Shown one piece after another: positions 63,928-64,000 of a stretch of 64,000 nt of DNA. The notes under the pieces are model-generated. The model had not been told where the DNA came from. It ran no database searches and saw only the letters and a program-made list of their open reading frames with translations. Numbering within the stretch: the stretch's first letter is position 1; every line of letters begins with the position of its first letter. This DNA is from an uncultured Sulfurovum sp. GTDB lineage: Bacteria > Campylobacterota > Campylobacteria > Campylobacterales > Sulfurovaceae. The translations under genes were made by a program, and so were the position numbers. The stretch is taken from assembly GCA_913055205.1 (NCBI GenBank), contig CAJXJN010000010.1, positions 1 through 64,000 on the forward strand, written 5' to 3'.

Positions 63928-64000
63928 ATGGAAAATTTTTCAATGGTAGACTTTAACTATTTTGATATCACAATCGGAGCCATTGTACTTATTTTGGGTA
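63928..64000 (+). CDS. cvpA: CvpA-like membrane protein, 5' end only
   Basis: The ATG behind AGAGGAAA opens a frame that starts MENFSMVDFNYFDITIG and runs into hydrophobic sequence at the window edge. This matches the start of CvpA (colicin V production) proteins, and the position after gatC fits the Campylobacter order gatC-cvpA-fur. Only 24 codons are visible. Confidence 0.7.
   Translation, partial: MENFSMVDFNYFDITIGAIVLILG

Overview
The window is chromosomal DNA of a chemolithoautotrophic Campylobacterota (epsilonproteobacterium), most like Sulfurovum or a close relative. The evidence is an ATP-citrate lyase pair (aclBA, reductive TCA cycle), a soxXYZAB thiosulfate-oxidation operon, the futalosine menaquinone enzyme MqnE, and two gene orders I recall from Campylobacter/Helicobacter: ispDF - HP1021/Cj1608-type regulator - sulfate-adenylyltransferase-like - pgpA, and gatC close to cvpA. 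No prophage, transposase, CRISPR array or tRNA was recognised.

Layout. 1-1022: the 5' half of a 16S rRNA gene on the minus strand with leader and a consensus promoter. 1259-10981: a minus-strand run of aclBA, a membrane protein, trpG/pabA, a NIT-PAS-GGDEF-EAL protein, a phosphoribosyltransferase and mqnE. 11008-16041: plus-strand glnD, glmS and an AT-rich exported orphan. 16169-28314: thiamine region, all on the minus strand. It holds thiC-O-S-G-E-D under one TPP riboswitch, then a second TPP riboswitch ahead of a TonB-dependent receptor, thiBPQ and a thiamine-kinase-like gene, giving de novo synthesis plus uptake and salvage. 28421-33993: a small acidic protein, mrp and the ispDF-pgpA group. 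34000-36785: a DUF2868 membrane protein coupled to a DUF3482 GTPase. 36810-37207: an 81-bp tandem repeat, then maeB. 38545-46678: a membrane-bound molybdoenzyme (PsrABC/SoeABC-like) with TorD-like, ferredoxin and accessory genes. 46934-54657: periplasmic sulfur/redox genes (DUF302 protein, DsrE-like, cytochrome c-thioredoxin fusion), a porin and soxXYZAB. 54751-59273: a three-part sensor/regulator/kinase operon, a second DsrE-like gene and an orphan kinase. 59276-62050: two thioredoxin-like proteins, dapE, a rhodanese and a ferredoxin-thioredoxin-reductase-like protein. 62139-64000: gatC, an ArsC/YffB-like gene, pilT and the start of cvpA.

Most notable signals. (1) A hairpin repeat (81-bp tandem array at 36810-37207, diverged single copy at 28421-28506) whose 11-bp stem is kept by compensatory changes. 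Both sites start at the stop codon of a minus-strand gene. (2) GTAG-headed REP-like hairpins, two of them in inverted BIME-like pairs whose GTAG supplies the stop codon of the adjacent gene. (3) A TTTACANTT direct repeat with 11-bp periodicity and identical spacing to the -10 in front of both soxX and a dsrE-like gene, flanking a response-regulator operon. (4) A sulfate-adenylyltransferase homologue that has lost its catalytic motifs. All functional names are read from the sequence and recalled family knowledge; no database search was run.
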